Below, piece by piece: positions 54,593 to 61,817 of a stretch of DNA of 64,000 nt (positions are counted from its first letter, which is position 1; each line of letters starts with the position of its first letter). The notes beneath the pieces were generated by a model, which was not told where the DNA came from, did not search any database, and saw nothing but the letters and a program-made list of their open reading frames with translations. This stretch comes from Spirosoma rhododendri (GTDB taxonomy: Bacteria; Bacteroidota; Bacteroidia; Cytophagales; Spirosomataceae), in NCBI RefSeq assembly GCF_012849055.1, contig NZ_CP051677.1:1054001-1118000 (forward strand), given 5' to 3'. Made by a program: the position numbers and the translations under genes.

Positions 54593-55465
54593 TTACACAT
54601 CACAAATCATAACCCCTTCTTTCAGGCTCTTCAGTGGGTCGCGTTTGGGGATGAATTCCTGGGCAACGTAGCCTTTGAAGCCGGTGTCGACAATGGCGCG
54701 CATCACGGCGGGGTAGTAGATCTCCTGCGTTTCGTCGATCTCGTTCCGGCCCGGATTGCCGCCCGTATGGTAATGGCCGATGTATTGGCTGTACTTGCGG
54801 ATCGTGCGGATGATGTCGCCTTCCATAATCTGCATGTGGTAGATGTCGTACAGCAGCTTGAAGTTGTTCGACCCGACGCGCTGACACAGATCGGCCCCCC
54901 AGGCGGTGTGGTCGCACATATAATCTTTGTGGTCGACCTTGCTGTTGAGGAGTTCCATAATCATCGTGATACCGTACTTCTCGGCACTGGGCATCAGCCG
55001 TTTCAGACCCACGGCGCAGTTTTTCGCCCCCTCTTCGTCGCTCATCCCCCGGCGGTTACCCGAAAAGCAGATAATTGTGCTGTACCCGGCTTCTTTCAGC
55101 TTCGGGAAAATGGCTTCGTAGCTGGCTACCAGTTCATCGTGGTATTTCGGATCGTTGAACCCTTCCGTAATCCCCTTCCCGGCACCCTGCGGCAAGGCCG
55201 ACGTCAGGCCGTGCTTTTTCAGAATCGGCCAGTCCTGCGGATCAACCAGCTCAATCGACTTGATGCCCATGCCTTTAGCCACCACGCACAACTCCTCAAA
55301 CGGGATTTTGCTGTAGCACCACCGGCAGAACGAATGGTTGATGTTGCCTTTCAGCTTCGGTGCAGTATCCATCGGATTGGCGGTAGCCAGCGAGGTTGTC
55401 AGGGCGGGCAGAGCTAATGCGCTGCCGGTAATGGTTTTAAGAGCCGAACGGCGGGAAGGTTTCAT
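54593..55465 (-). CDS. Hydroxypyruvate isomerase-like TIM-barrel protein, exported
   Basis: The 290-residue product has a twin-arginine-like leader (SRRSALKTITGSALALPAL) and a xylose-isomerase-type TIM barrel (PF01261): NHSFCRWCYSKIPFEEL, IKSIELVDPQDWPILKKHGL, the metal Glu in MIMELLNSKVDHKDYM, and LLYDIYHMQIMEGD. The block is close to bacterial Hyi-type proteins. In Bacteroidota such exported proteins sit with DUF1080 and Gfo/Idh proteins in keto-sugar breakdown, and a DUF1080 gene is directly upstream here. The exact substrate is unknown. Confidence 0.86.
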   Translation of the reverse strand: MKPSRRSALKTITGSALALPALTTSLATANPMDTAPKLKGNINHSFCRWCYSKIPFEELCVVAKGMGIKSIELVDPQDWPILKKHGLTSALPQGAGKGITEGFNDPKYHDELVASYEAIFPKLKEAGYSTIICFSGNRRGMSDEEGAKNCAVGLKRLMPSAEKYGITMIMELLNSKVDHKDYMCDHTAWGADLCQRVGSNNFKLLYDIYHMQIMEGDIIRTIRKYSQYIGHYHTGGNPGRNEIDETQEIYYPAVMRAIVDTGFKGYVAQEFIPKRDPLKSLKEGVMICDV

Positions 55466-55473
55466 ATACTGTT

Positions 55474-55563
55474 GACTGATTGAATGACGGAATGATAGAA
55501 TGACGAAACGGTTGAAGAAGCTGCATTGACTTCATTCAACCATTCAGTCATTCTATCACTCAA
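55474..55563. repeat. Intergenic hairpin, TGAATGATTGA family (A4)
   Basis: TGAATGACGGAATGATAGAATGA on the left faces TCATTCAACCATTCAGTCATTC-type words on the right, with mismatches. It lacks the GCGCCAGCC loop of A1, A3 and A5. It lies between DUF1080 and the isomerase gene, both on the minus strand. Confidence 0.75.
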
Positions 55564-55565
55564 AA

Positions 55566-56285
55566 CTAAAGCTCGCGAATGCGGATGTTGCGGAACCACA
55601 CCTGATCCCCGTGGTCCTGGAGCGCGATGTGGCCGACCGGGTATTTGCCGAAGCCTTCCCAATCTTTGAACTTGCTATTAGCCACCATCTTGTCCCACTC
55701 AGGGCCGCTGGTTGGGTAGTCGGCGGTTTTTTTACCGTTCAGGTACTGTTCCGCGTGGCCATTGCTGATAACGAGCCGGGCTTTGTTCCACTCCCCGGCG
55801 GGTTTGGCCGCGTTGGGCGTCACGGGCTTTTGCAGATCGTACAGCGCACCGGCCGTGCGGTTACCGTCCTTACCCATCTTGGCGTCAGGGTGACGCTCGT
55901 TGTCGAGCACCTGCATTTCCGGTCCAGTGCGGTAGGTAGCCGGGTATTTCGGGTCTTCGTTGACGTGGTAAATAATGCCGCTGTTGGCCCCTTCCGCGAT
56001 TTTCCACTCCAGTTCGAGTTCAAAATCACCGTATTCTTTGTCGGTTACGAGGTCACCGGCACCCCGGCCACCGGCGTAGTGAATGGCACCATCCTCGACG
56101 GTCCACTTGTCGGATACGGGCTGACCCGCTTTGAGGTAGGTATGCCAGCCTTTCAGGTCTTTACCGTCGAACAGGTTTTCCCACTTGCCCTTGGGTGGCT
56201 TTGCGGTCGAAGTTGCCTGTGTGTGTTGGCTAAACGTGAGTGCCAGGGCCAGCAGGCCAGCGGCTGATAAACGGAGGTAGTTCAT
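55566..56285 (-). CDS. DUF1080 (3-keto-disaccharide hydrolase) family secreted protein
   Basis: The 239-residue product has a signal peptide (about 1-24, ending HTQA) and one DUF1080 jelly-roll domain: WENLFDGKDLKGWHTYLK, WTVEDGAIHYAGGRG, FELELEWKIAEGANSGIIYH, then GPEMQVLDNERHPD and GEWNKARLVISNGHAEQYLNG. Some members hydrolyse 3-keto-glycosides formed by Gfo/Idh-type or flavin oxidoreductases. It is the first gene of a two-gene unit with the exported isomerase-like protein. Confidence 0.9.
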   Translation of the reverse strand: MNYLRLSAAGLLALALTFSQHTQATSTAKPPKGKWENLFDGKDLKGWHTYLKAGQPVSDKWTVEDGAIHYAGGRGAGDLVTDKEYGDFELELEWKIAEGANSGIIYHVNEDPKYPATYRTGPEMQVLDNERHPDAKMGKDGNRTAGALYDLQKPVTPNAAKPAGEWNKARLVISNGHAEQYLNGKKTADYPTSGPEWDKMVANSKFKDWEGFGKYPVGHIALQDHGDQVWFRNIRIREL

Positions 56286-56288
56286 GGT

Positions 56289-56395
56289 AGTTTAACGGTT
56301 GAGATTATTAGTTTAAGGTTTGATGTTTAACGTTCAAGGTTGCGGAGCTATTTCGCCGAAAAACCTTAAACATTGAACTACAAACCTTAAACTCA
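56289..56395. repeat. Intergenic hairpin, GTTTAAGGTTTAA family (B5)
   Basis: Several GTTTAAGGTTT and GTTTAACG words on the left face AACCTTAAAC and AAACCTTAAAC words on the right. It fills the gap between galU and the DUF1080 gene, both on the minus strand. Confidence 0.78.
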
Positions 56396-56402
56396 ATAAG
56401 AA

Positions 56403-57266
56403 CTATTCGGCTAGAATCTCCTTTAGAAACGCCCGAAACTTGTCGGCGAACTCAGGGCGTTTGAGCGCAAATTCGACTGTTGTCTTCAGGAAATCGAGTT
56501 TATTACCGATGTCGTGGCGCTTGCCTTCAATGCGGTGGGCGTACAGATTTTCGCGCCGGAGCAGCAGCAGCATCGCGTCGGTAAGCTGGATTTCGTTGTT
56601 CTTCCCGGCGGGTGTCTGGTCGAGCATATCGAAAATGTCGGGTGTCAGCACGTAGCGACCGGCAATAGCGAGGTTCGACGGAGCTTCGCTCAGAGCCGGT
56701 TTTTCGACCAGCGTATCGAGTTGCAGAATCCGGTCGCTGAGCGTCGTACCACCGACGATGCCGTAGCGGTTCACTTTGTCGTGCGGCACTTCCTCCACTG
56801 CAATCACCGACCCGCCGTACTGCGCGTACGTATCGATCAGTTGCTGCGTTACGGGGATCACTGAATCCATAATCGTGTCGCCCAGCAGTACCGCAAACGG
56901 TTCGTTGCCGACGTGATGCCGGGCGTACCGGATGGCGTCGCCCAGCCCGTTGAGCTCACGCTGCCGAACGTAGTGCAGATTCGCCATGTCCGACAGTCGA
57001 CGCATCTCATCGAGCAGTAGCTGATCTTCCTTTTCTTCGAGTCGGGTTTCGAGTTCGTGGTTGCGGTCGAAGTGATCTTCGATGGCCCGCTTACCTTTCC
57101 CGGTGATAATCAGGATGTCTTCGATACCCGAATCAACGGCTTCCTGCACCACGTATTGAATCGTGGGCCGGTCGATGATCGGCAACATTTCTTTCGGCTG
57201 CGCCTTCGTGGCGGGCAGAAACCGGGTTCCAAACCCAGCAGCAGGTATAACGGCTTTCTTGATCAT
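56403..57266 (-). CDS. galU: UTP-glucose-1-phosphate uridylyltransferase
   Basis: GalU makes UDP-glucose from UTP and glucose-1-phosphate. The 287-residue product is of normal length and shows the nucleotidyltransferase start VIPAAGFGTRFLPATKAQPK, then EMLPIIDRPTIQYVVQEA, GLGDAIRYARHHVGNEPFAV, the metal Asp region LLGDTIMDS, and LVEKPALSEAPSNLAIAGRY. It follows the GHMP kinase gene on the same strand, separated by a repeat. With that kinase it could supply UDP-glucuronate as well as UDP-glucose; this is inference, as GalU itself prefers glucose-1-phosphate. Confidence 0.94.
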   Translation of the reverse strand: MIKKAVIPAAGFGTRFLPATKAQPKEMLPIIDRPTIQYVVQEAVDSGIEDILIITGKGKRAIEDHFDRNHELETRLEEKEDQLLLDEMRRLSDMANLHYVRQRELNGLGDAIRYARHHVGNEPFAVLLGDTIMDSVIPVTQQLIDTYAQYGGSVIAVEEVPHDKVNRYGIVGGTTLSDRILQLDTLVEKPALSEAPSNLAIAGRYVLTPDIFDMLDQTPAGKNNEIQLTDAMLLLLRRENLYAHRIEGKRHDIGNKLDFLKTTVEFALKRPEFADKFRAFLKEILAE

Positions 57267-57269
57267 TGT

Positions 57270-57369
57270 CGAATGATAGAATGATTGAGTGATAGAATGA
57301 GTGAGTGATAGAATGAGTGAATGCCTTGCGCCAGCCTATTCAATCATTCAATAATTCTATCATTCAACA
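57270..57369. repeat. Intergenic hairpin, TGAATGATTGA family (A5)
   Basis: GAATGATAGAATGATTGAGTGA and further copies on the left face CCTATTCAATCATTC...TTCTATCATTC on the right, across the loop GCGCCAGCC also seen in A1 and A3. It lies between the GHMP kinase gene and galU. Confidence 0.82.
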
Positions 57370-58365
57370 TTAAACCACGTATGGCTTGATAACGCGGGCG
57401 TTGATTTTTTTGAGGCTGACAAACAGGCGGTTGAGCATGGCGTCGTCGCGGTAGATACCGATGATCGTGCCGCCCGAACCGGCAAACGAAGCCGACGCTC
57501 CGCACGAACGGGCGGTGTCGATCAGGCTGCGGTTGCGCTCGTTGATGGTATAAATACGGGTGCGCAGATCGAAATTATGGTTGACCAGTTCGTTCAGCAG
57601 CGGCAGATTTTGTCCAGCAATCGCGTCGCGGCCCTGCCGGGCCAGATCAGCGATTTCAGCCAGCGTGTTCACCACCAGTTCTTCCCCTTTCAGCCACCGC
57701 GTCCGCACGTCGTTGTGTATCCGGCCCGACTGTTTTCCGAGATCGGTGTTGTAGGCGATGTACAGTTTGGGCAGCAGTCGGGCGTCGACGGGTTCGTAAT
57801 CGCCGTATCCCTGTCGGTCCATGATCGACTGGTCGAAGTTCATGTACACGCAGCCTTCGTAGCACTGAATAACGCGGTCCTGCAAACCAGCCGTGATGCC
57901 CAGCTCTTCCGACTCTGTGGCCAACACCAGATTAGGCAGCACCGGCAGCGGTATTTCGACCTGATAAAACTGCATCAGCGCCCGGAACGTCGCGACGATG
58001 ATCGCGCTGGAACCGGACAGCCCGACCTGCCGGGGAATGGACGTGTTATACCGAATCGAAAAGTTATGATTCGGTAGCCGGATGCGCTCCGCTTCGCAGT
58101 ATTCCGCAAATTTTTTGATCGCAGCTTTTACCAGCGGTACCCCGCCGTGGTAGCCCAGCGTGCTGACGGCATCGCGCAGGTGGTGCAGACTACGAAACAC
58201 GTTACCGTCCTGCGGCTGTGATTCGATGTGCAGTTCAGGCGAGGGATAGAGCGTAACCGATGCGCCGAAGTTGCGCACCGACACGGCAATAGTTTTACCG
58301 AAAAATCCGTCGGAAGGGTTGCCCAGCAGCCCGGCACGGGCGTAGGCACGAGTTTCAATCAGCAC
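57370..58365 (-). CDS. GHMP kinase, glucuronokinase-like
   Basis: The 331-residue product is a GHMP-type sugar kinase. It shows RAYARAGLLGNPSDGFFGKTIAV at the start, the ATP-binding loop IPRQVGLSGSSAIIVA (about 110-125), GITAGLQDRVIQCYEG, and the C-terminal ASFAGSGGTIIGIY. From memory this string of blocks is very close to plant glucuronokinase, which phosphorylates glucuronate at C-1. The galU gene downstream would then offer the matching uridylyltransferase step. Other GHMP kinases cannot be excluded. A terminator separates it from the upstream gene. Confidence 0.85.
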   Translation of the reverse strand: MLIETRAYARAGLLGNPSDGFFGKTIAVSVRNFGASVTLYPSPELHIESQPQDGNVFRSLHHLRDAVSTLGYHGGVPLVKAAIKKFAEYCEAERIRLPNHNFSIRYNTSIPRQVGLSGSSAIIVATFRALMQFYQVEIPLPVLPNLVLATESEELGITAGLQDRVIQCYEGCVYMNFDQSIMDRQGYGDYEPVDARLLPKLYIAYNTDLGKQSGRIHNDVRTRWLKGEELVVNTLAEIADLARQGRDAIAGQNLPLLNELVNHNFDLRTRIYTINERNRSLIDTARSCGASASFAGSGGTIIGIYRDDAMLNRLFVSLKKINARVIKPYVV

Positions 58366-58449
58366 TGGCGAAGCGTAAAAAACGAGTGTGGGAGCGTAAA
58401 GAATGGGTCAAGTTTACAAACAAAGACGATTACGACTCGCGACTTACTC

Positions 58450-58487
58450 AAAAAAATAAGCGACCGGAACACGTGGCTCCGGTCGCT
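58450..58487 (-). terminator. Terminator after the 161-residue protein gene
   Basis: On the minus strand AGCGACCGGA pairs with TCCGGTCGCT and is followed by TATTTTTTTG. It lies between the small acidic protein gene and the GHMP kinase gene. Confidence 0.88.
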
Positions 58488-58511
58488 TTCTGCGTCAGTT
58501 GGACGATACTA

Positions 58512-58997
58512 TTATTTCACTTCTTCTTTGTCTTTGCCGTCATACCCTTTGTTGTGCGGGTCGTAGCCTTCGTTCGGATTGTCGCCCTGCTCTAGGTATG
58601 TGGCGTCCGCCCGGTGCAGCAGCGCGTCGTCAGACGGGTTTTCGGCAACTGAATTCAGCTTTGCAGCCGCTTCGTCGCTCATCATGTGCCCTTCCGAGCG
58701 TGGTTTAACGTCTTCCGGCACGTCCCACTCCTGAACAGAAGCCGAATCTTCACCGGTCGAGCTTACCGAGTTGCCGACACCATCGTTCTTTGGCATCGAT
58801 GCACTGGTCACGTCACCACTGTTATGGTCGGGAGTGGCCGCGTTGGGCTGCGATATGTTGGCTTGGTCGGGGTCCGATATGCTTGCACTTACACCCGCCG
58901 ATTCCTGACCATACGAGGAGTTACCATGCTGGTTTGGGTCGCGCGAATAAAAGTCGGGATCTACTTTATCTGGGTCGAATGGTGATGTAGTTGCCAT
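58512..58997 (-). CDS. Small acidic low-complexity protein, function unknown
   Basis: The 161-residue product is polar and acidic, without a membrane segment, and is likely disordered. It begins with FDPDKVDPDFYSRDPNQHGN, is rich in Asp, Ser, Asn and Gly, and ends in charged words (PHNKGYDGKDKEEVK). No family is recognised. It resembles small stress-related proteins of Bacteroidota in composition only. It stands alone, with a terminator after it. Confidence 0.6.
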   Translation of the reverse strand: MATTSPFDPDKVDPDFYSRDPNQHGNSSYGQESAGVSASISDPDQANISQPNAATPDHNSGDVTSASMPKNDGVGNSVSSTGEDSASVQEWDVPEDVKPRSEGHMMSDEAAAKLNSVAENPSDDALLHRADATYLEQGDNPNEGYDPHNKGYDGKDKEEVK

Positions 58998-59027
58998 AGT
59001 CGTAAGGATTCGTTTCAGCTAGTAACC

Positions 59028-59052
59028 GGAAAAACAAGCCGGTTGTTTTTCC
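59028..59052. terminator. Hairpin after the HTH regulator gene
   Basis: GGAAAAACAA pairs perfectly with TTGTTTTTCC around a five-base loop. It lies 23 bases past the stop of the HTH gene on the minus strand. Confidence 0.6.
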
Positions 59053-59074
59053 AGACCTCAGCCACCATCATAGA

Positions 59075-59452
59075 CTACGAACGGTGGTTTCGTTCCTGCC
59101 GCATCTGTTCTATATCAGTCCGTAACAAGTCATTGGTTTCCTGCAACAGCGCCATGCGCTGATTGAGTTGAAACAGCAGAAATTCCATGTTGCGCAGGCG
59201 TTCTTCCACGGTGATAGCAGCAGAGGGTGAGTCGAGCACCTTGAACATCAGTCCCTCCCCGCGCATCAGCCAGTCGCCGTTGACCTGTGGATAAGCCACC
59301 AGAATTTTTTCCAGCGTGTCGTAGCGGGGCTTCATCCGCCCGTGCAGAATATGGTACACTTTTTCACCCCGGTGTTCGCCCAGTTGCCGGGCAAATTCGA
59401 GCACACTTACGTTCAGTGCCTCGATCAATTGTTGGATTCGGGATTCAATCAT
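59075..59452 (-). CDS. XRE-type helix-turn-helix repressor with coiled-coil tail
   Basis: The 125-residue product has an N-terminal XRE-like helix-turn-helix (about 1-65): IQQLIEALNVSVLEFARQLG, KVYHILHGRMKPRYDTLEKIL, then VNGDWLMRGEGLMF, a block frequent in prophage-type repressors of Bacteroidota. The S24 peptidase domain found in LexA/CI proteins is missing. Instead a coiled coil (ERLRNMEFLLFQLNQRMALL) can make dimers or tetramers. It is divergent from the RecE-like gene pair; two copies of an 18-bp operator-like site lie between them, so it probably represses that pair. Confidence 0.85.
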   Translation of the reverse strand: MIESRIQQLIEALNVSVLEFARQLGEHRGEKVYHILHGRMKPRYDTLEKILVAYPQVNGDWLMRGEGLMFKVLDSPSAAITVEERLRNMEFLLFQLNQRMALLQETNDLLRTDIEQMRQERNHRS

Positions 59453-59573
59453 AACGAGGAGGTGGGGAACGGGGAGATTCCGGCGAACGGAACCGAATCT
59501 AAAACGGCCCGTACGCGGCCATAAACGGGGTTTTCCGGCGCGAACGAAAGCAGCCCCTTATACTTCGATATTT

Positions 59574-59591
59574 TTACACAAAAATGCGTAA
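59574..59591. promoter_or_regulatory. Operator-like site 1, TTACACA-N5-GCGTAA
   Basis: TTACACAAAAATGCGTAA is a partial palindrome with TTAC/GTAA ends. The reverse complement of site 2 (59628-59645) matches it at 13 conserved outer positions. It lies 122 bases before the HTH gene start. Confidence 0.6.
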
Positions 59592-59620
59592 AAAAGGACC
59601 CATTTAGCAGCCCAAAACGT

Positions 59621-59650
59621 TTTGTTTTTACGCGAAACTGTGTAATTTTA
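59621..59650 (+). promoter_or_regulatory. Likely promoter of the RecE-like gene pair
   Basis: TTTG at 59621-59624 and TAATTTTA at 59643-59650 (seven of eight match to TAnnTTTG) are 18 bases apart, close to the Bacteroidota pattern. Operator site 2 lies between and over these elements, as expected for repression. Confidence 0.5.
59628..59645. promoter_or_regulatory. Operator-like site 2, inverted copy of site 1
   Basis: TTACGCGAAACTGTGTAA; its reverse complement TTACACAGTTTCGCGTAA agrees with site 1 in TTACACA and GCGTAA. The centres are 54 bases apart, about five helical turns, which would suit cooperative binding by an oligomeric repressor. Confidence 0.6.
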
Positions 59651-59731
59651 AAACAGTAAACAGCACCCCTTTAAAAGGCAAAAGGGACCGTAAAACGGAC
59701 CCCCTGCTTGAACAGTAAACAACAAATACTA

Positions 59732-60397
59732 ATGAACACACAAAACAAAAGCCAACTTTCGACAAATCAAAGCGAGAGCGCATCGAATGCGGATCAATTG
59801 CCCGTACTAACTGATACGAATCAGCCCGGTACAGCCCGGCGGTACAAGTATCTCGAAGGTCACCCCCGCCAATATCGATTCGACGCTAAGGAAGGCGTGT
59901 TCAATATCAACGGGTCGGAAAAGCTGGGCCGCACGCTGACGTTTCAGCCCATCGCCTGGCGCATCTTCACCGACAATATCCTGAATATGGGTACCAAAAA
60001 CTGGGCGGAGCTTTTCTTCATCGATGAGAAAGACTGCGTGTCGGCGGTGCTGTTTCATGGCTATTCAGTCGACAACATCTTCCGGCTTATCGAGCCGCTC
60101 TACTACGACGATCAGACGCTGGCCGACGTGGTGATCACGGCGGTGGCTGAAAAAAAGGAGAACAACAAGATCCAGCCGAAGGGCGTGTACTACATTGCCA
60201 ACTTCTCCTACAAGCTGGGCGACCCCGCCAAAACGGCCGAACTCAAACAGTTTGCGCAGGGCGGTGCGGTGAAGATATTCCGTCAGGAAACGCTGACCGA
60301 CATTGCCAATATCAAAACGGCGATGAACTACTACAACCCGTTTGCGCAGATGGCTGACGAAGAGCAGTTACTTACCGCCGAGACAGTTCAGGTGTAA
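59732..60397 (+). CDS. Protein of unknown function upstream of a RecE-like nuclease
   Basis: The 221-residue product has a polar Ser/Asn/Gln-rich N-terminus (1-35) and a compact domain with many beta strands: FNINGSEKLGRTLTFQPIAW, then KNWAELFFIDEKDCVSAVLFHGYSVDNIFRL and KGVYYIANFSYKLGDPAKTAEL. I do not recognise it. A nucleic-acid-binding role would suit its place before the nuclease gene, but that is inference. The ATG at 59732 is preferred; a TTG eight codons upstream keeps the frame. Confidence 0.7.
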   Translation: MNTQNKSQLSTNQSESASNADQLPVLTDTNQPGTARRYKYLEGHPRQYRFDAKEGVFNINGSEKLGRTLTFQPIAWRIFTDNILNMGTKNWAELFFIDEKDCVSAVLFHGYSVDNIFRLIEPLYYDDQTLADVVITAVAEKKENNKIQPKGVYYIANFSYKLGDPAKTAELKQFAQGGAVKIFRQETLTDIANIKTAMNYYNPFAQMADEEQLLTAETVQV

Positions 60398-60485
60398 CAG
60401 ACGTTGAGAAGGTTGCTTCGGCCGGCGTCAGTGCTGGTCGAAGCAACAGACTTGTTTCCGGTTTTTCGCACCTAATCCGCTTTTT

Positions 60486-61238
60486 ATGTTGATTACCCCT
60501 GACGATCTGTACCGGGCGTTGCCCCGTTTGTCGAATTCTGATCTGACCCGACTTAAAGAAGAACACCTGGGCTACGGCGCGGGCGATACGAACGGCCGCA
60601 CTGGTACCGACCGGGCCAAGGTATTTGGCCGAGCGTTTCATCAGCACCTGCTCGAACCCGAAACCATTGGTACGGTGATGCAGCAGTTTATGCCCGATCT
60701 GCTTCCTGCCCCAGTGTCGCAGGACGCGCATCAGCCGGAACAGGTTAAGGAGTTGATGAACACCGTACGCAACGACGCGTTCTGTCGCCGGTATCTGCGG
60801 CAGGCCGACTGCGAGCGCGTGGTTCTGTCTACTGACCCAGCTACGGGGGTGGCCTGCAAAGCCCGGCTCGACATGGTTTATACCAGTCCCAAACGCCGGA
60901 ACGCGCTTATCATCGATTTAAAAACAACCTCAGCCCGCACACCAGCGCAGTTTCTGGAGTCGTGCTACACCTACGACTACGACCGGCAGGCAGCTTTCTA
61001 CCTCGACAGCCTGCGCCACGCCGAGTCAGGCGAGTGGGCCGATACGCGGCAGTTCAAATTTGTATTTGTCGGCGTGATGAAACAGCGACCTCACCGCTTG
61101 TTTGCCATTGAACCCACATCGATTCCGGGCTTTGTTGAGTACGGCCGGAAGAAGTATCGGTTCTGGCTGCGCAAGTGGCGGGAGGAGCAGGAAGGCCACC
61201 GGCTGGTGCAGGCTCCGGCCTGGCAACTCAGTGCCTGA
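60486..61238 (+). CDS. PD-(D/E)XK nuclease, RecE/exonuclease VIII-like
   Basis: The 250-residue product starts YRALPRLSNSDLTRLKEEHLG and has FGRAFHQHLLEP, typical of the RecE/exonuclease VIII-like nucleases (PF12684). The catalytic core is KARLDMVY...ALIIDLKTTSAR, giving D, D and K, followed by YDYDRQAAFYLD. In phages these 5'-3' exonucleases work with an annealing protein in recombination. Here the preceding gene is unrecognised and no RecT is seen. The gene is in a unit controlled by the divergent XRE repressor. Confidence 0.85.
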   Translation: MLITPDDLYRALPRLSNSDLTRLKEEHLGYGAGDTNGRTGTDRAKVFGRAFHQHLLEPETIGTVMQQFMPDLLPAPVSQDAHQPEQVKELMNTVRNDAFCRRYLRQADCERVVLSTDPATGVACKARLDMVYTSPKRRNALIIDLKTTSARTPAQFLESCYTYDYDRQAAFYLDSLRHAESGEWADTRQFKFVFVGVMKQRPHRLFAIEPTSIPGFVEYGRKKYRFWLRKWREEQEGHRLVQAPAWQLSA

Positions 61239-61298
61239 TTGCCTTTGAGCCTTGCTTACCGATTGAGCGGCCACTTTCAGTCTAACAACGTATCACCT

Positions 61299-61646
61299 AT
61301 GAATGCTTCTCTGATTACGCTTACGCCCAGTGAGGTACATTTCGACTGGGGCACCGATGGACTGGTACTCTGGATTGAAGAACTGGACGGGGCCAATACG
61401 CTGGCCAGTCAGATGAATGACGTAATGGATCGTATTGCGTTTGCGATCGAACTACAGACCGGCTGGGATCATCGCACGGATGCTCATATGCTTCACCCGC
61501 TGTATGGCTACCGGCTGTTACTGCGCGATGCAACCGGGCTGTGGCATGCCGTCAGGACCAGCCAGACCGGGCACTTTGAAAGCCTGATTCCCCTCGAAGA
61601 AATGGACTACGAAGTTGCCTACGAAAAAGTCATGTGGCTCGATTAA
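61299..61646 (+). CDS. Small conserved-looking protein, function unknown
   Basis: The 115-residue product from the ATG at 61299 is acidic and has no membrane part. It shows strands and helices in turn: VHFDWGTDGLVLWIEELDG, MNDVMDRIAFAIELQTGWDH, LYGYRLLLRDATGLWHAV. I know no family. It lies 60 bases after the nuclease gene on the same strand and is followed by a terminator, so it is probably the third gene of the XRE-controlled unit. The ATG at 61239 would give 20 more residues and start right at the nuclease stop. Confidence 0.6.
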   Translation: MNASLITLTPSEVHFDWGTDGLVLWIEELDGANTLASQMNDVMDRIAFAIELQTGWDHRTDAHMLHPLYGYRLLLRDATGLWHAVRTSQTGHFESLIPLEEMDYEVAYEKVMWLD

Positions 61647-61671
61647 GGCGATCACAGCGACTTACTGATTC

Positions 61672-61715
61672 AAAAAGCTCGACTTATCTGATAACAAAAG
61701 GTAAATCGAGCTTTT
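61672..61715 (+). terminator. Terminator of the RecE-like unit
   Basis: AAAAGCTCGA pairs with TCGAGCTTTT and the stem ends in TTTTGTTG on the plus strand, 26 bases after the last gene. Confidence 0.75.
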
Positions 61716-61817
61716 GTTGTATATACAACTGATAATCAGTTCATCAATTTTTAAGACGAACGGTTTGCAACATTCCAGAATAAAGTTGCATCTTTATGGT
61801 GTAAGCCAGTTTGCACT

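Noticed and set aside
59075..61646. Complete prophage
   Set aside because: There are no capsid, terminase, portal, tail, lysis or integrase genes; only a repressor-like and a RecE-like gene.
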